Shown piece by piece: positions 4,637 to 6,428 of a stretch of DNA of 6,428 bases. The notes under the pieces are model-generated. The model did not search any database, had not been told where the DNA came from, and was given only the letters and a program-made list of their open reading frames with translations. Position 1 is the stretch's first letter; the number at the start of each line of letters is the position of its first letter. Origin of the DNA: JAHFJA01 sp964357385 (GTDB lineage: Bacteria > Patescibacteriota > Patescibacteriia > JACQRZ01); assembly GCA_964357385.1 (NCBI GenBank), contig CAYHKW010000055.1, positions 1-6,428 of the forward strand, read 5' to 3'. Position numbers and translations under genes: made by a program.

Positions 4637-4686
4637 AGTATTTCAGACAAAATTACTGTTTTCCTTGTATTTACGGCATTTTTGAC
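4637..4686 (-). repeat. Conserved 50-bp block upstream of the unit B promoter
   Basis: Second copy of the block at 3594-3643, with 47 of 50 identical positions by eye. Similarity ends at 4686; beyond it the sequence (CATGCAAATTAATG on the plus strand) is unlike the flank of copy A. Confidence 0.65.
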
Positions 4687-4707
4687 CATGCAAATTAATG
4701 TAAAACA

Positions 4708-4736
4708 TTGCCTTTTTCCTCAAAATATCGTATTAT
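4708..4736 (+). promoter_or_regulatory. Promoter of miaB-miaA, nearly leaderless
   Basis: TTGCCT (4708-4713), 17-nt spacer, TATTAT (4731-4736). The -10 box ends 10 nt before the ATG at 4747, so the mRNA leader would be only about 4 nt, and no Shine-Dalgarno site is present. Confidence 0.55.
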
Positions 4737-4746
4737 TCGGGCATCT

Positions 4747-6087
4747 ATGCCTGCAAAACAGTATAAAATCAACACATTTGGTTGCCAGATGAACAAATCT
4801 GACTCGGAGCGCATCAAGACGCTCTTAGGTGGTCTTGGTATGGCGGAAACAGAGGATGACAACGCTGCAGATCTCATCATGTATAACACGTGTTCCGTAC
4901 GCCAGACAGCCGAAGATCGTATTTATGGGCAAATGCGCGAGGTAGAAAAGCTTAAGGCAGTAAAGCCTGAATTAGTGGTCGCCATCACCGGCTGCATGCC
5001 CGGGCGCGATCATGATGGAAAGATTCGTAACCGCATGCCATGGGTAGATCTGTTTTTCCCAACCAATGAAATGGTGCATCTTGCACGCCGTTTGGCTGAA
5101 ATCCGACCCGAAATCTTTGAGGGCGCTAGCGATGAAGAATATGAGCATTATCTCAAAATTGCTCCCGTCTATACTACAAAATATTCTGCCTACGTACCGA
5201 TCAGTACGGGCTGCAACAAGATGTGCGCGTACTGTGTCGTACCGTTTTCTCGCGGTCGTCAGGTAGACCGACCCGCGCAGGATATTATCAATGAAGTGAA
5301 GGCACTGGTTGCAAACGGCTGTCTTGAGATCACGCTCCTTGGGCAAACCGTCAATTGGTACCGACCCAGCGATGCTGATACATTTTCATCGAACAATCCT
5401 CTCAACATCAACAAGACCAATTATTTTGGTGCGCTTCTATGGGAGCTCAACCAGATTCCTGGGTTGACTCGTATTCATTTCACGGCACCGCACCCGAATC
5501 ACATGACACCGGAAGTCATTGCGGCGATGACATTGCCAGGACATTTGAATTTTCTCCATTTGCCCGTTCAGGCAGGCAATGATGAAGTACTCAAGCGAAT
5601 GTATCGTCCGTACACTCGACAGCAATACCTTGATGTCATCAAACGATTGAAAGACAAGATGCCAAATCTCGCATTGGGCACCGATATTATTGTCGGATTT
5701 TCTGGAGAGACGCCTGAGCAGTTTGAAGAGACTATAAGTTTGTATAAAGAATGTGATTTTGATATTTCCTATACTGCCATGTATTCCGTGCGTTCAGGCA
5801 CCAAGGCTGCTGAGCTGTATAAGGATGATGTTTCAAAACAAGAAAAAAAGCGACGATGGCTTGAACTACAGTCATTAATGGAGCAAACAGCAGTACGCAA
5901 AAACCAAGTTTTTGTTGGTACGACTGTCTCTGTGCTCGTGGATCATTTTGGAAAAGGTATTTGTAGTGGTAATTCTCGAGAAATGAAGCGCGTACAATTC
6001 AAGGGTGATGAATCACTGGTGGGTACGATTCAGAACACGAACATCGACCGCGCTGTTGAATGGGTATTGTATGGCACTAAAGCCTAA
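4747..6087 (+). CDS. miaB: tRNA-2-methylthio-N6-dimethylallyladenosine synthase MiaB
   Basis: Radical-SAM methylthiotransferase that converts i6A37 of tRNAs reading UNN codons to ms2i6A37. The start chosen is the ATG at 4747, giving 446 residues, because the MiaB motif FGCQMNKSDSERI then begins at residue 11; a longer in-frame TTG start at 4708 coincides with the -35 box. The UPF0004 domain carries the auxiliary iron-sulfur cluster cysteines C13, C49 (NTCSVR) and C83 (TGCMPG). The radical-SAM CxxxCxxC is C156, C160, C163, followed by VVPFSRG. HLPVQAGNDEVLKRMYRPYT (271-290) favours MiaB over RimO or MtaB. A C-terminal TRAM domain (about 388-443) should bind tRNA. All expected cysteines are present and the length is normal. 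It overlaps miaA by 17 nt, placing both steps of the pathway in one transcript. Confidence 0.95.
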   Translation: MPAKQYKINTFGCQMNKSDSERIKTLLGGLGMAETEDDNAADLIMYNTCSVRQTAEDRIYGQMREVEKLKAVKPELVVAITGCMPGRDHDGKIRNRMPWVDLFFPTNEMVHLARRLAEIRPEIFEGASDEEYEHYLKIAPVYTTKYSAYVPISTGCNKMCAYCVVPFSRGRQVDRPAQDIINEVKALVANGCLEITLLGQTVNWYRPSDADTFSSNNPLNINKTNYFGALLWELNQIPGLTRIHFTAPHPNHMTPEVIAAMTLPGHLNFLHLPVQAGNDEVLKRMYRPYTRQQYLDVIKRLKDKMPNLALGTDIIVGFSGETPEQFEETISLYKECDFDISYTAMYSVRSGTKAAELYKDDVSKQEKKRRWLELQSLMEQTAVRKNQVFVGTTVSVLVDHFGKGICSGNSREMKRVQFKGDESLVGTIQNTNIDRAVEWVLYGTKA

Positions 6088-6428
6088 GCTTGTCGTCATC
6101 GCCGGACCCACATCGTCAGGAAAAACTGACCTTGCTATTGAATTGGCAAAAAAATTCAACGGAGAGATTGTTTCTGCTGATTCCCGCCAGGTGTATAAAG
6201 GGATGGATATCGGCAGCGGCAAAGCGACAAAAGAGCAACAGCAGGAAGTTCCACACCATCTGCTTGATGTTGTTGATCCGAAAGACCGGTTTACGGTTTC
6301 TGATTACAAACGCTTCGCTGACGAAGCGATTGAAGATATTGTTAGACGGGGAAAATTACCGTTTTTGGTGGGGGGGACTGGTTTGTATATCCAGGTAGTC
6401 GTGGATAATTTTGAAATATCAACAGGCG
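6071..6428 (+). CDS. miaA: tRNA dimethylallyltransferase MiaA (3' partial)
   Basis: Transfers a dimethylallyl group from DMAPP to N6 of A37 in tRNA, making i6A, the substrate of MiaB. The first 119 codons are present; the gene runs off the right edge (full proteins have about 300 residues). The start at 6071 gives MALKPKLVVIAGPTSSGKT, with the P-loop GPTSSGKT at 12-19, the catalytic region SADSRQVYKGMDIGSGK (35-51, including D37) and GGTGLY at 101-106. The start lies inside miaB, overlapping its end by 17 nt in the +1 frame, with no good Shine-Dalgarno site, so translational coupling to miaB is likely. In many bacteria these genes are apart; here the second enzyme is encoded first. Confidence 0.93.
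   Translation, partial: MALKPKLVVIAGPTSSGKTDLAIELAKKFNGEIVSADSRQVYKGMDIGSGKATKEQQQEVPHHLLDVVDPKDRFTVSDYKRFADEAIEDIVRRGKLPFLVGGTGLYIQVVVDNFEISTG

Larger units (their letters stand above)
3992..4686 (-). repeat. Unit B: minus-strand cassette related to unit A
   Basis: Contains, in transcription order, the 50-bp upstream block, promoter, a palindrome at the start point, leader ORF, pseudoknot, the 97-codon gene and a terminator. Apart from the palindrome and cargo, each part has a counterpart in unit A. The outer ends are GTCAAAAATG on one side and a TTTTTGAAAATG stretch on the other. These ends are vaguely alike in inverted orientation, too weakly to call terminal repeats. It ends 22 bp before the miaB -35 box. 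Confidence 0.7.

Noticed and set aside
3142..4686. Insertion sequence or CRISPR array
   Set aside because: There is no transposase, no convincing terminal inverted repeats, and only two copies of long repeats rather than regular short repeats with spacers.
4708..4746. TTG start extending miaB by 13 residues
   Set aside because: The TTG coincides with the -35 box and the extension precedes the usual MiaB N-terminus.
6090..6398. Plus-strand frame of 102 codons at the right end
   Set aside because: It is in another frame over miaA, whose P-loop and other motifs are clear in the frame starting at 6071.
1..6428. tRNA or rRNA genes
   Set aside because: I saw no tRNA cloverleaf with a GTTCRANNC T-arm and no rRNA signature on either strand, although a covariance search was not possible.

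Overview
The window looks like part of a bacterial chromosome, most likely from Patescibacteria/CPR. This is an inference from a kinase-less Cache-HAMP sensor, a 100-residue coiled-coil protein of a style common in those genomes, tiny intergenic spaces and several apparently leaderless starts. TGA acts as a stop (it ends the methyltransferase inside an ATGA overlap), which argues against the CPR lineages that read TGA as glycine. Base composition looks moderate, with no sharp shift.

Layout: (1) At 2-1195 (+) is the 3' part of a membrane sensor with an extracellular dCache domain, one membrane segment, HAMP and a coiled coil but no kinase, closed by a terminator. (2) 1196-1566 has no convincing protein gene. 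It holds a minus-strand promoter and two consecutive minus-strand terminator hairpins (candidate small RNA), then the plus-strand promoter of the next operon. (3) 1567-3140 (+) is a two-gene operon: a class I SAM methyltransferase overlapping an RluA-type pseudouridine synthase by ATGA. (4) 3142-4686 is an accessory minus-strand region. It contains two related transcription cassettes in the same orientation, here called unit A (3142-3643) and unit B (3992-4686), with a coiled-coil gene between them. (5) 4747-6428 (+) carries miaB and the 5' part of miaA, overlapping by 17 nt; their products act one after the other on A37 of tRNA (i6A, then ms2i6A).

The plus-strand genes from 1567 on all resemble RNA-modification enzymes. 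The unusual part is the pair of minus-strand cassettes. Each has a consensus-like promoter (TTGACA-N17-TATATT or TATACT) preceded by a nearly identical 50-bp block, a short leader ORF, a conserved 41-nt element able to form an H-type pseudoknot with an A-rich third loop, a strong Shine-Dalgarno site with a small ORF, and a related terminator. The cargo differs: 97 codons in unit B but only 12 in unit A. I interpret this as a duplicated, RNA-regulated cassette of unknown function; I know of no described family that it matches.
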